Origin: Bacteroidaceae bacterium | Lineage (GTDB): Bacteria > Bacteroidota > Bacteroidia > Bacteroidales > Bacteroidaceae | Reading direction: 5' to 3' | DNA: 64,000 nucleotides | NCBI GenBank assembly: GCA_017615245.1 | Contig: JAGAAL010000012.1 | Coordinates: forward strand, 1-64,000 | Shown: positions 24,268 to 33,585 of the stretch, in pieces | Layout of the letters: the number at the start of each line of letters is the position of its first letter | Position numbering within the stretch: the first letter of the stretch is position 1 | Translations under genes and position numbers: made by a program | The notes under the pieces: model-generated | Told to the model about the DNA's origin: nothing | Database searches by the model: none | Seen by the model: the letters and a program-made list of their open reading frames with translations, nothing else

Positions 24268-26091
24268 TTATTGATTCACTCCTATTTCACTTAACTCTAA
24301 CCACTGCATGGATTTCAAATCGAGTTCTTCGTTTAGCAGCGGAAGGCGTTTGGACATTCTCACGATTTCATCTACTGAAGTGCTGCCACCACTAAGTGCT
24401 GTCTCGATTTCTTTCTTCTCTTTTTCCAACCGTTCGATATCTACTTCGAGCTGTGCCATGAGTTGCTTCTCCTTGAAGGTGAGTTTGCGTGGACGAACAG
24501 AAGCAGACCCACCCCCTGTGCCCCTCCCTTTAGGGAGGGGAGTGGGTTGAGTTGTTTGTTGGGATTTCTCAAGATTTTTCCACTCACGGTATTGGGTGTA
24601 GTTGCCTGGGAAATCCTTGATCTGGCCATTTCCGTTGAACACAAGGATATGATCTACGACTTTGTCCATGAAATAGCGGTCGTGGCTGACGATGATGAGA
24701 CATCCGCGGAAGTTCTGCAGGTATTCTTCGAGTATCTGCAGGGTGATGATGTCGAGGTCGTTAGTTGGCTCGTCGAGGATGAGGAAATTGGGATTGTGCA
24801 TCAATACCGTACAGAGATAGAGTCGACGACGTTCGCCTCCACTGAGTTTGGAAATGTGGCTATATTGTTCCTGAGGCGTGAAAAGGAAATGCTGAAGGAA
24901 TTGTCCGGCACTAAGATGCTGTCCACCTCCCATATCGACATATTCGGCGATGTCGCGTACGGCATCAATCACTTTCTGGTCTTCACGGAATGATAGCCCG
25001 TCTTGGGAATAATAACCGAATCGTACGGTCTGCCCGATGTCGTAGCTGCCGGAATCGATAGGCTCAACACCCAGAAGGGTCTTGATGAAGGTGGATTTGC
25101 CTGTTCCGTTGTTTCCTACGATGCCAAGTTTCTCATAGCGTGAAAAGGTGTAGTTGAAGTGGTCGAGTATCACATTGTCGTCGAATGCCTTGCACACATC
25201 TTTTGCAATGAATATCTTACTGCCGATATAGCTGCCGCTCATCTCAAGGCGGACATTCCGTTCGTTGATGCGCTGCTTGGCTATCTTCTCAAGTTCATAG
25301 AATGCCTCTTCACGATAACGTGCCTTATGGCCTCGTGCCTGAGGCATACGGCGCATCCATTCCAACTCTGTACGATACAGATTGTTGGCGCGTTCGATTT
25401 CTGTAGATAGGTTGTCGAGCCGTTCCTGACGTTTCTCAAGATAGTAGCTGTAATTGCCTTTATAAGTGTAGATGCGCGAGTCGTCCATCTCGATGATAGA
25501 AGAACAGATGCGGTCGAGGAAATAGCGGTCATGTGTCACCATCAGGATGCTCATGGTGGTACGGCTCAGGTAGTTTTCCAACCATTCAATCATCTCCAAA
25601 TCCAAGTGGTTGGTCGGCTCGTCGAGTATCAGCAGGTTGGGGTCGTGTACGAGAATTTTTGCAAGTGCCACACGTTTGATCTGTCCGCCACTCAACTGAC
25701 TGATTTTCTGGTTGATGTCGTAGATTTTCAGTTTGGTGAGATACTGTTTGGCTTTCAGCACGATAGGGGAGTCCTCATAGCTGTGATTACCGCTTTCGTC
25801 GAATGCAACTTGTTCGAGTACTGCTTCGATGATGGTGTGGTCGTGTTTGAAGGTCGGGGTCTGCTCCAGATAGCCAATCTTCAGATGATTGCGGAAAATA
25901 ATGCGGCCTGCATCGTAACCTTCTTCGCCTGCAAGAATGGAGAGTAGGGTAGACTTACCTGTTCCGTTTTTAGCTATCAACCCCACATGTTCCCGTTCGT
26001 TGATGGTGAACGAAACATCCCAAAACAGCACTCGGTCGCCTATTCGCTTACCGAGTGACTGTACATCCATGTAAGGTTGTATGGCTGCCAT
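24268..26091 (-). CDS. ABC-F family ATPase
   Basis: A 607-residue soluble protein with two ABC domains and no membrane segment. Domain 1 has AKNGTGKSTLLS, LSGGQIKRV and LLILDEPTNHLD; domain 2 has GNNGTGKSTFIK, LSGGERRRL and FLILDEPTNDLD. They are joined by the ABC-F linker (about 230-300, LEWMRRMPQARGHKARY). ABC-F proteins act on the ribosome. A C-terminal coiled coil (about 540-600) resembles the Uup type. Between domain 2 and this coil lies a PTPLPKGRGTGGG stretch encoded by a palindromic repeat (24510-24546) of the same family as intergenic copies in this window. Confidence 0.9.
   Translation of the reverse strand: MAAIQPYMDVQSLGKRIGDRVLFWDVSFTINEREHVGLIAKNGTGKSTLLSILAGEEGYDAGRIIFRNHLKIGYLEQTPTFKHDHTIIEAVLEQVAFDESGNHSYEDSPIVLKAKQYLTKLKIYDINQKISQLSGGQIKRVALAKILVHDPNLLILDEPTNHLDLEMIEWLENYLSRTTMSILMVTHDRYFLDRICSSIIEMDDSRIYTYKGNYSYYLEKRQERLDNLSTEIERANNLYRTELEWMRRMPQARGHKARYREEAFYELEKIAKQRINERNVRLEMSGSYIGSKIFIAKDVCKAFDDNVILDHFNYTFSRYEKLGIVGNNGTGKSTFIKTLLGVEPIDSGSYDIGQTVRFGYYSQDGLSFREDQKVIDAVRDIAEYVDMGGGQHLSAGQFLQHFLFTPQEQYSHISKLSGGERRRLYLCTVLMHNPNFLILDEPTNDLDIITLQILEEYLQNFRGCLIIVSHDRYFMDKVVDHILVFNGNGQIKDFPGNYTQYREWKNLEKSQQTTQPTPLPKGRGTGGGSASVRPRKLTFKEKQLMAQLEVDIERLEKEKKEIETALSGGSTSVDEIVRMSKRLPLLNEELDLKSMQWLELSEIGVNQ
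24510..24546. repeat. Palindromic repeat inside the ABC-F coding sequence
   Basis: CCCCTCCCT-tt-AGGGAGGGG (24521-24540) is a perfect 9-bp dyad flanked by CCCAC and GTGGG. It has the same core (CCCTTTAGGG) as repeats at 5082-5137, 20190-20252, 33586-33645 and 52254-52287, but it is read through in frame here as a Pro/Gly/Lys-rich linker. Confidence 0.75.
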
Positions 26092-26116
26092 AAGCAGTTG
26101 CGCGGTATATACTGAA

Positions 26117-26147
26117 CTTAGCCTTCCCCTTGGTGGAGAAGGCTAAG
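26117..26147. terminator. Hairpin after the choice-of-anchor J gene
   Basis: CTTAGCCTTC / GAAGGCTAAG, a perfect 10-bp stem with an 11-nt loop, 9 bp after the minus-strand stop at 26156. It ends the TonB/DUF5689/anchor-J operon. No strong T tail. Confidence 0.55.
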
Positions 26148-26155
26148 AAAACTAA

Positions 26156-28303
26156 TTACTGAATGGATAATGTCTTGATTTCCCAAGTAGGAGCACAAGA
26201 GTCTGTACTCTTATAATGGAATACAATCTTGATGGTCTTACCTGCATACTTGGCAAGGTCGGCTGTTGCGTCAACATACGTGTAGTTGGTACCTGCAGGC
26301 CATGCAGAAAGAGCCAACTCTTCAGTTGTATTGTCACATATAACTTCAACTGCAACAAACTCTTCACGTGGATTGCCTTTCAGGAAATTCAGTGCATGGT
26401 TGATGCTGAGTGTTGCTCCGCTTGCGGGGATCGTGAACTCAGAACTGATGAAATCTGATTCTGCAGCATTGTTCGTGTTGTTATAGAATGCCGATGCTTT
26501 CATGCCATAAGTCTTGTCTTGCTTCCATACGAAGTTCAAACCGCCAAGGTCGATGTCGTTGATGGTCCAACCTTCCGTAGAACTTGTGAAGTTGATGTTA
26601 TATGGGATTGATGCATCGCCTGTATCGCCACCTGGCTCGTCGCCTGGCTCATCGCCCGAACCATCAGCCAATCCTCCGTCGGATGTCGTCAATTCAACAT
26701 CGTCGATGAGAACATTAGCTCCAGGATTCTTTGGATTCATGATGACCAGACAAAGAGTTGTCTCACCACTGAGTGAGAATGAATGGTTCACTTCTGTCCA
26801 TTCGCCAGTAGTGAGGTTGTTCACATAGTCGCCATAAGCGTAGTTGCCCACTTTACCGCCCTCAATTGGAACGTATCCAGGACGTACGCTTCCTCCGGCT
26901 GATGTAGCTGCTTTGGCGTAGAACTTCATGTTGTAGTTACCTGCTTTCAGAGTAATTTCTTTGTAGGCAAGACGCTTGTTGCTAGCACTTGTTCCTTCTA
27001 CTACAACTGAATAGCTGCCACTATGTGACTCGTTTGATTGACTGAGGGTTGCAGAAGAAGCTGTTGATGCAGACTTCCAGTAAACAGGCTCACCACCGCT
27101 CCATGCTTCGAATGTACCGTTTGCAATGAGGTTGTCGCCCGATGGCTCTGGTACGTCTGGGTTGTCAGGAGTTGTGCTGCCTCCCTGATGAACCTTGAAG
27201 TTCTTCAGTTCCCAAGTAGTAGAGTTCTCTGCATTACACTCGAAACGGAAGGCAAAGTAAACCTTTTCCTGACCTACAAGTGCTGCAGGTAGGGTGAGGG
27301 TAGGAGCTGCATAGAATGTCCAGTCTTTAGTTGCTGATTCTACAGCTTCGAAACCAAGGTCGGTCCAAGTGGCTTTCGTTACATCACCATCAAAGTCGGT
27401 ACTTGCATAGAGTTTGTGATATGCTTTCACGTCTGTGCCTGCACCTACATAACGGAGTACGTAGTCGAAGTCAACAACGACCGGCTCATCATTTCCTTCA
27501 GCTTTCGTTGTGTTGATAGCTGGCGAAATCAGCCATGAAACGGTTGGAGTTGTAACGCTGTTGGCATAACCTGTAGCCTTTGCGTAAGAGTTGCCGAGAC
27601 TCCAAGCAGTACCTGTCTCTGTAACAACCGTGAAACCATCCTTCAGACTGCTGCTGGTGTATGGCAATACATTATCGTCTGTTGGTGTTGGAATATCAGG
27701 AGTGGCCTCTTTTGCCTGTCCCTTCATCACCTTCAGGTTCTTAACTTCCCATGTAGAGCTGTTGGTTTCACACTTGAAGTAGAGTGCCAGACGTACTTTC
27801 TTGCCCATATACTTCTGTGGGATTTGAGCTGTTGCAGTGTAAAACGTCGTGTAGTCGCTACCTTCGGTGTGGTTGGCAATGAGGGTTTCCCATGCTTGTG
27901 ATGCTACCGTATTGGCATTAGGCACGAAGTCTTCTGCAATCAATAGCTTCTGGTAGTCCTGACTGCGGTTGAAACGAAGAATATACTCGTAGGTGACGTA
28001 TGCACTGTCTGCATTGGTGAGGTCTACAGCAGGACCGACAAGGTATGCAGTTCCGTCAGTTGTCGTTTTAGTGCTGTTGTCATAACCTGTTGCTGTAGCA
28101 CAACTGTATGAGTTCTTCCAAGCAACGCCACCATCTGTGGTGAAGTTGGCAAACTTGCCAAGTGATGACGCAAAAGATTCATTGAGCAAAGTCTGGGAAT
28201 CAGAACTTCCTTCTGAATTGATGGTGTATGGAGCAGGCACGTCTTCACATGCTGTGAATACCATGAGGGCTGCTACACACGCGGATAAAAATTTATAATT
28301 CAT
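26156..28303 (-). CDS. Choice-of-anchor J domain surface lipoprotein
   Basis: A 715-residue lipoprotein: MNYKFLSACVAALMVFTACEDV with lipobox TAC. It carries three to four beta-sandwich domains of the choice-of-anchor J/cleaved-adhesin type (about 35-195, 215-375 and 560-715, each with a W-x-x-GNSYAKATGY or SWLISPAI-like block and a ...WEIKNLKV ending), and a carbohydrate-binding-like module about 390-545 (NGTFEAWSGGEPVYW...). An Asp/Gly-rich linker (GDEPGDEPGGDTGD) precedes the last domain. It is the third gene of an operon with a TonB-dependent receptor and a DUF5689 protein. The ATG sits in an ATTATGAATTAT repeat. Ligand unknown. Confidence 0.82.
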   Translation of the reverse strand: MNYKFLSACVAALMVFTACEDVPAPYTINSEGSSDSQTLLNESFASSLGKFANFTTDGGVAWKNSYSCATATGYDNSTKTTTDGTAYLVGPAVDLTNADSAYVTYEYILRFNRSQDYQKLLIAEDFVPNANTVASQAWETLIANHTEGSDYTTFYTATAQIPQKYMGKKVRLALYFKCETNSSTWEVKNLKVMKGQAKEATPDIPTPTDDNVLPYTSSSLKDGFTVVTETGTAWSLGNSYAKATGYANSVTTPTVSWLISPAINTTKAEGNDEPVVVDFDYVLRYVGAGTDVKAYHKLYASTDFDGDVTKATWTDLGFEAVESATKDWTFYAAPTLTLPAALVGQEKVYFAFRFECNAENSTTWELKNFKVHQGGSTTPDNPDVPEPSGDNLIANGTFEAWSGGEPVYWKSASTASSATLSQSNESHSGSYSVVVEGTSASNKRLAYKEITLKAGNYNMKFYAKAATSAGGSVRPGYVPIEGGKVGNYAYGDYVNNLTTGEWTEVNHSFSLSGETTLCLVIMNPKNPGANVLIDDVELTTSDGGLADGSGDEPGDEPGGDTGDASIPYNINFTSSTEGWTINDIDLGGLNFVWKQDKTYGMKASAFYNNTNNAAESDFISSEFTIPASGATLSINHALNFLKGNPREEFVAVEVICDNTTEELALSAWPAGTNYTYVDATADLAKYAGKTIKIVFHYKSTDSCAPTWEIKTLSIQ

Positions 28304-28335
28304 AATTCTATTTTTTTATTTTATACTTTCAACTA

Positions 28336-29238
28336 TCAACTTTCACCTAATATCTCCATATCGTCAACCGAACGTAGCTGGAGTTGCCATCCGTCGTAGT
28401 ATGACATCATACCTGTGAGCCGCACGGTACCCTTTGGCATCTTGAGGAACGACACATCGTTCTGAGTGCTGGTACGTACGGTGATGGTTGTGCTTCCTAT
28501 CTTGAAGTCGCGGTCCACACCCATTCCTGCATCTTTCAGTTCGTCGGGAGCGAGGATAGTCTCATCGTCGCCTCCTACAAACTTACCTGTAACTCTTACG
28601 AGCATAGGTGCATTCTTGTAGTTCTGGTACGATTTGTTGTGGAACATCTCGTGACTATCGTCTTGGAGTTCGAAAGGCGTAATCTTACTGATATAATCCG
28701 ATGGTTTGCCTACAAGGTAGATGTTGGTCTTACAAAGTTCGAAGAGCATAGGGCCAAGTCGCAGGTTGTTACTGCTGGTATAGTAGGGCTGACCAATCTT
28801 AGGCAGTTTGCTATAGCAACCCACATAAAGTCCTTTGAGGTTCACACGAACCATCTGTCCGTAAGGGAAATAGGGATAGAGGCATGTGTTCTTGACTGCC
28901 AGCACGATAGCGTCCGAAGGGTCAACGAAGTCATACTCGGATTTGTATTCGGCCAACATCAGCGTCTGATAGAGGTTACCTCCCTGATCATTTGCTACAA
29001 CTACACCTTCCACGATCACATTCTCTTCAATCATCGTAAACGAGTTGTTTTCAGAGAACACGCTCGCATATTTGTCTTTGAGGTTATGAATGCTGATAGT
29101 GGTGTCACCAACTGAGGTTTCACTCGTGATGGAGTAGTTGCTTACATCTGGTGCATCGTGTTCGTCCATACATGCCGACAATACGATGCTTGTTGCCATG
29201 AGCATCAATGCTCCTATGTGAAATATATTTCTTTTCAT
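28336..29238 (-). CDS. DUF5689-domain lipoprotein
   Basis: A 300-residue lipoprotein (MKRNIFHIGALMLMATSIVLSAC) of the DUF5689 family. The central part (IEENVIVEGVVVANDQGGNLYQTLMLAEY...) is an OB-like fold typical of that family, and a C-terminal block (KMPKGTVRLTGMMSYYDGWQLQLRSVDDMEIL) reads like a nucleic-acid/OB-fold repeat. The longest frame starts at a GTG 6 bp upstream, but ATG 29238 is preferred. The gene lies 12 bp after the TonB receptor and 32 bp before the anchor-J gene. Its role in the operon is probably substrate capture or barrel partner function, by inference. Confidence 0.85.
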   Translation of the reverse strand: MKRNIFHIGALMLMATSIVLSACMDEHDAPDVSNYSITSETSVGDTTISIHNLKDKYASVFSENNSFTMIEENVIVEGVVVANDQGGNLYQTLMLAEYKSEYDFVDPSDAIVLAVKNTCLYPYFPYGQMVRVNLKGLYVGCYSKLPKIGQPYYTSSNNLRLGPMLFELCKTNIYLVGKPSDYISKITPFELQDDSHEMFHNKSYQNYKNAPMLVRVTGKFVGGDDETILAPDELKDAGMGVDRDFKIGSTTITVRTSTQNDVSFLKMPKGTVRLTGMMSYYDGWQLQLRSVDDMEILGES

Positions 29239-29256
29239 ATACACCTTATTAATATA

Positions 29257-31959
29257 TTAGAACCGATAATTAACATTAAGGAAAGCATTGAATGCATTTG
29301 CATAATAGTACTTTGAGTTCTTGGAGAACTTGTATGCGCGTGCTACGCCTGTACTATAGAGGTCGTCACGATTCTGCTCGAAACCACCTGTGCGGAGGTT
29401 CGTGTTGTTCGTGATGTTTTGGAAAGAGAGATTGATAGAGATGGCACGTCCGCCACGCAGACGGATAAACTTACCGATTGATGCGTCGAGCATGAATCCA
29501 CCTTTATACTTCTCCAGACTTGGACTATACGCATCTACGTAGTTTCCATTCATATCGAACAGCACACCTCCGTCTTCTGCCAGAATCTGTTCGCTGCTGC
29601 GATTGGTCTCGTCTGCGATGTTGAATACAGGTGTTCCGTTCTGTGAGCCTGTAGCCGTATAGTTCTTCAATACATTACTCAAGCGACGGTATGCGGAGTA
29701 GCCCACATATACTCTGTCGTAGTAATTGAGATTCAGTTCCAGATACCAGTTGTTGACATTGTAATTGATTCCAAAGCTGGCTGCTGTCAATGGGGTGCTG
29801 CCCACCTTGATATCTTTCATGATAACACGCAACGGCATGTTGGCACCAGTCACAGCATTTGTCCATGTGTTCAGCGCCTCGTTGGTCTGTGAGTTCATAC
29901 CTTCGTAGTTTACCTGAGCGTATGGGTTGTCGATATATTTCGCATCGCTGATGGTTCCGATGAGGTTGAACGACAGTTTGCTGTCTACCTGATAAACCAA
30001 AGCACCTTCTATACCTGAGTGTTCTTTGCTGATACCTGTCATGGTGAGATAGGTGAAGCGGTTTTCCTGGTCGTTGTAGAACGCAGTCTGTTCAACCTGG
30101 TTGAGGAATCTTGTGAAGAACCCTGTGAACTTACCCGTCAGATTGCCGAAGCGGAATTTCCAGTTAAGTTCGGCACTGAAGATGTCTTCGTTCTGCAGGT
30201 TGTCTACGAAGTTGTTCTGCATACGTGGTGCAACGAAGACATTGCGGGCAAGCGGTGCTTGAGTGTCCCAGCCAAGTCCTAATGAAATAGCGTTACCTAC
30301 AAACGGGCGAAGGTTCATGAGCAATTTGCCTCCACCACCGAGGAACTTAGCTGTGCCGCTCGAGCCGTATGAGTTCTGCGGTGCACGTCCGTTCTGCATC
30401 TTTCCGTCACGTTCGATGGTCGTACCCTCGATATAGAGAGCAGGCATGATGTCGAATGCTCCGTTCGTGTGTTGCATCACACCCCATGCTTTGGCTTTGT
30501 TGACATTGATGTTATAGTCGTAGCCGAACTTATCACCTTCATTGATGCGTTTATATGGATTTCGCAAGTCGTTTGCTGACTCCGTAGGGCTTGCAACGCT
30601 ACCTCTACCGTATTCGTTAGCGCTGAACTTATCGTAGTCATAGTAGAGGTTACCGCCCAACAGGTCGTCCATTGTCTTGTAGTGCATGCCTGTCGTGTGG
30701 TTCAGATTGATACCCAGCGTGTACTTGTTGTTGATATCGATGTTGTGGCTGAACGTCGTGTTGAAGGCAAATACCAACTGGTTGTTATGACGACGTTCCT
30801 GATAGTAGAGTGTCTCATCGCCGTTCTTGTTCTGCACGCTGTTCACGTAGTACATGCGGTCCCAGTTCACCTGACGATTTGCTTCGCTGGACGTCCAGAA
30901 GTTATAGAGGTCGTTGTACTGACTCAGGAAATAAGGATTATCCTGCAAGAACTCTGGATTGTTGCGATTCGTCAGGTCGTACACATCGAAGATGCTGCTA
31001 GGCAGATTCTTGTAGTAGTCGGGACGTGGGTCGTATGCATCGCCGTTCCATCCAAGAGCCGAAGTGCTGTAGCGGCTGTACTTCGCACCTGCTGAAGTGA
31101 CGAGTTTCTTGCTGTCGTCAATCTTCCAGTCCCATGTGAGGATGGCAGTCGGTTCGAAGTCGTGAACTACACGCGAGTTACGCTTCTTCCCGTTCTGGTA
31201 ACCCCAGTATGGGTTGTAGTAGTGCGAGTTTGCCAACCAATAAGCCTCTTCGGTCGATGCACCCTGTTGTGCACGTTCGGTAGGCGATCCGAAGGTTACC
31301 AATGAAAGGCTGTGATTGTCGCCCAGTCGTTTCTCGATTGAGAGCAGGTAAGAGAAGGAGTTGTAGAACGTACCCGCAATCACACCTTCTTTTGCCCAGC
31401 GGTAACCGATGGTTCCTGCGAATGCCCATCCATTCTCCATCAGGCCTGTAGCGTAGGTGTACATGCCACGCAACACGTAGTTGCGGTTTGTTCCCGACAA
31501 TGTCACCTTGTGTCCTGTAGCGAATGCCGATGCACGCGTGTTGATGTTCGAACCGCCACCGATAGGTGTCAGTCCGAAGTTGTTGTACTCGAATCCCGTC
31601 ACACCTTCCTTGTTGCGGGTTGCATCGTTCATACCGCCAACCATGCTGTATTGGAACCGACCTGTTTCCACGTCGTTCAACAGCAATCCGTTCATGTAAG
31701 TCTGTTCGTACATATTGTCGTATGCACGAATCTTAAATCGCATCGGACTGAACCTGTAACCCACCTCGCCCAGATAAGGGTCGTTGTTCGACGATGAGAC
31801 AGTCGATACAGTCTGTGCTGCATCGTTGTCGTCGTCCAACTGACTCTCTGTGAAGGTAAAGTCGTAGCTGTCCGTGAGGAGTGTGTCAACCACTTCCTGT
31901 GCAGACACATAGCCTGAGACACAGAGAAGCATTGTCACCAGTTTTAAACATTTACTCAT
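29257..31959 (-). CDS. TonB-dependent receptor
   Basis: A 900-residue outer-membrane protein with a signal peptide (cleavage after VSA), no carboxypeptidase-like domain, a short plug region (about 60-200, including YMNGLLLNDVETGRFQYSMVGGMND) and a long beta-barrel ending NAFLNVNYRF with terminal Phe, the usual barrel-assembly signal. It heads an operon with DUF5689 and choice-of-anchor J lipoproteins, so the three should form a surface uptake or binding complex. The substrate is unknown. No SusD homologue is present. A -7 box lies at 32067-32074 with tandem repeats in the leader. Confidence 0.85.
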   Translation of the reverse strand: MSKCLKLVTMLLCVSGYVSAQEVVDTLLTDSYDFTFTESQLDDDNDAAQTVSTVSSSNNDPYLGEVGYRFSPMRFKIRAYDNMYEQTYMNGLLLNDVETGRFQYSMVGGMNDATRNKEGVTGFEYNNFGLTPIGGGSNINTRASAFATGHKVTLSGTNRNYVLRGMYTYATGLMENGWAFAGTIGYRWAKEGVIAGTFYNSFSYLLSIEKRLGDNHSLSLVTFGSPTERAQQGASTEEAYWLANSHYYNPYWGYQNGKKRNSRVVHDFEPTAILTWDWKIDDSKKLVTSAGAKYSRYSTSALGWNGDAYDPRPDYYKNLPSSIFDVYDLTNRNNPEFLQDNPYFLSQYNDLYNFWTSSEANRQVNWDRMYYVNSVQNKNGDETLYYQERRHNNQLVFAFNTTFSHNIDINNKYTLGINLNHTTGMHYKTMDDLLGGNLYYDYDKFSANEYGRGSVASPTESANDLRNPYKRINEGDKFGYDYNINVNKAKAWGVMQHTNGAFDIMPALYIEGTTIERDGKMQNGRAPQNSYGSSGTAKFLGGGGKLLMNLRPFVGNAISLGLGWDTQAPLARNVFVAPRMQNNFVDNLQNEDIFSAELNWKFRFGNLTGKFTGFFTRFLNQVEQTAFYNDQENRFTYLTMTGISKEHSGIEGALVYQVDSKLSFNLIGTISDAKYIDNPYAQVNYEGMNSQTNEALNTWTNAVTGANMPLRVIMKDIKVGSTPLTAASFGINYNVNNWYLELNLNYYDRVYVGYSAYRRLSNVLKNYTATGSQNGTPVFNIADETNRSSEQILAEDGGVLFDMNGNYVDAYSPSLEKYKGGFMLDASIGKFIRLRGGRAISINLSFQNITNNTNLRTGGFEQNRDDLYSTGVARAYKFSKNSKYYYANAFNAFLNVNYRF

Positions 31960-31998
31960 AGTTTGATTATCTTTGTATTAATTTTATTTTCAATCTTC

Positions 31999-32048
31999 AG
32001 TAAGCAGTAAGCGGAGCAACGCTGGTAAGCGGTAAGCAGAGCAACGCT
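31999..32048. repeat. Tandem 25-bp repeat in the TonB operon leader
   Basis: Two adjacent units (31999-32023, 32024-32048) share GTAAGC.GTAAGC.GAGCAACGCT with few differences. They lie downstream of the predicted start site and so would be in the 5' leader RNA. Confidence 0.65.
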
Positions 32049-32066
32049 CCTTTGTTATTAGTCATG

Positions 32067-32074
32067 CAAAATTA
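32067..32074 (-). promoter_or_regulatory. -7 box of the TonB/DUF5689/anchor-J operon
   Basis: The minus strand reads TAATTTTG, consistent with TAnnTTTG. The predicted leader is about 105 nt before the ATG at 31959 and contains the tandem repeat at 31999-32048. Confidence 0.45.
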
Positions 32075-32195
32075 GAAAAAAAAGTTCAATGTTTAATGTT
32101 CATTATTCAATTATTTCTATTTTTCCTCATTTTTAATTCCTAATTATTTTATTTTTTCATTTTTCTTTGTTAAAACAGTTTTTGATTGTTCGTAC

Positions 32196-32259
32196 GACGA
32201 TATTTCCCTTCTGTTAGAAGACGATATGCCCTTCTGTTAGAAATTACTGTTAGAAATTA
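32196..32259. repeat. Tandem repeats across the DUF3078 stop codon
   Basis: Two units of GACGATAT...CCCTTCTGTTAGAA (32196-32219 and 32220-32242) are followed by CTGTTAGAAATTA twice (32234-32246, 32247-32259). The second 13-bp copy contains the stop codon and last codons of the DUF3078 gene (minus strand), so the 3' end has been duplicated downstream. Confidence 0.7.
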
Positions 32260-33524
32260 TATTTCAGTCCGAGCGTGAAGTATTCCTTGAATTGGAAATA
32301 GCCGAGATTGTCATCGTAGAATTTCAGTGGGCGGTTGTCGTCGAAGCGCCACAGGGTGAAGACATCGGTGGTGATATACTTGGACAGCTCGTAGGAGAAG
32401 ACGTTCTCCATTTCGGCTTCTACGTATTCGAAGGAGGTGAAGCAGTAACTGCGACATTTCCATGTGAGGTTCTTAACGATGGTAAACTTACAGTTGAACT
32501 CAACACGCGAACCATAGTCCTGTGTCATACGTCGGTTTTCAAACTTGTTGACTTTGTGGATATTCTCATCGTGTGAATTGATGAAACGCATTTTGTAGGA
32601 TAGTGGCAGGATGGCAAGCGAGAGGGTGTTGTTGTTCTTGAGCTTGGGTTTGTAGTCCATACCTGTTGATACGGATACATCTAATGGCGATAGGAAGTCG
32701 GAAAATTTCAGGCGGTTATTACTACGATAGCCTGGCATCATCTGAGTCTTGGCTTCGCCTGATATGGTATAGTTCCAGTTCTTAGAAGCTTTCAGTCCTA
32801 ATTTCGAGTTCAATTGTATCTTGTCGTTGTTGGTAAGGAATGTGTGACAGGTGTCGGAATGGGTAGTGATGAAGCCGAGACGTACATCGAGCTTGTTTTC
32901 CCATGTTACCTTCTTGGTGTCGTTGTATATAGCTGATAGATTGATGGTGGCTAACATGGTTCCGTTGTTATTTCCTCCCTGATACCAGTTCTCGGAGAAG
33001 TAGTTCTGGGTGAATTTCAGCGAGAAACTACCTGATGTTTTCCAAAAATTGGGACGCACTACTTGCAGGCCGATATCGATATCGTCTTCTCCGACTTTGT
33101 CTTTTGATGTGGAAGAAATGGCTGTCTGGAGTTCTTTCTTCGCGTCTTCGGATGACTGCTCGGCTGTGGTTTTGCTTGATTCTAAAAGTACTTCGTCCTT
33201 AAATTGTGCATCATAATGCTGCACCATTGATGGCTGGTTGGCATACAGACGCAACAACTGCAGGTTCACAGGAATCTGTGCTGTGGAATCAAGGGATAAA
33301 ACACTACGGGTTACGGTGGAGTAATATGTCTGTGGAAAGAACATCTGATAGTAGAATGGGCTGATGGTGACTTCTTTGCCGAGTTTGAAGTCTTTCTGAT
33401 TGTATGCTGCCCGAAGTGAGTCGACATAACGGTCGACCACACTACGCCCATGTTCCTGGGCTTGCGTCTGCATCGATAACGCAAGTAACCAAGTGAAAAT
33501 AACGACTTTAACCATTTTCTCCAT
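32250..33524 (-). CDS. DUF3078 protein
   Basis: A 424-residue exported protein with a signal peptide (cleavage after TQAQ, about residue 22), an N-terminal soluble part, then the DUF3078 region (about 160-424) with GSFSLKFTQNYFSENWYQGGNNNGTMLATINLSAIYN and multiple amphipathic strands, ending in LGLKYNF. The pattern suggests an outer-membrane barrel. DUF3078 function is unknown. It is the last gene of a minus-strand group after the transporter, uvrB, the LacI regulator and the kinase, but 147 bp separates it from the transporter and includes palindromic repeats, so it may have its own promoter. Confidence 0.83.
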   Translation of the reverse strand: MEKMVKVVIFTWLLALSMQTQAQEHGRSVVDRYVDSLRAAYNQKDFKLGKEVTISPFYYQMFFPQTYYSTVTRSVLSLDSTAQIPVNLQLLRLYANQPSMVQHYDAQFKDEVLLESSKTTAEQSSEDAKKELQTAISSTSKDKVGEDDIDIGLQVVRPNFWKTSGSFSLKFTQNYFSENWYQGGNNNGTMLATINLSAIYNDTKKVTWENKLDVRLGFITTHSDTCHTFLTNNDKIQLNSKLGLKASKNWNYTISGEAKTQMMPGYRSNNRLKFSDFLSPLDVSVSTGMDYKPKLKNNNTLSLAILPLSYKMRFINSHDENIHKVNKFENRRMTQDYGSRVEFNCKFTIVKNLTWKCRSYCFTSFEYVEAEMENVFSYELSKYITTDVFTLWRFDDNRPLKFYDDNLGYFQFKEYFTLGLKYNF

Positions 33525-33585
33525 ATTATTACATATTTCTATTATTTTTAGTAGTTCAGAAGTTCAGGAGTCGGCCTCCTCTAAA

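Noticed and set aside
30682..31095. Plus-strand frame over the TonB receptor
   Set aside because: It lies entirely within the well-supported receptor coding sequence on the other strand and has no features of its own.
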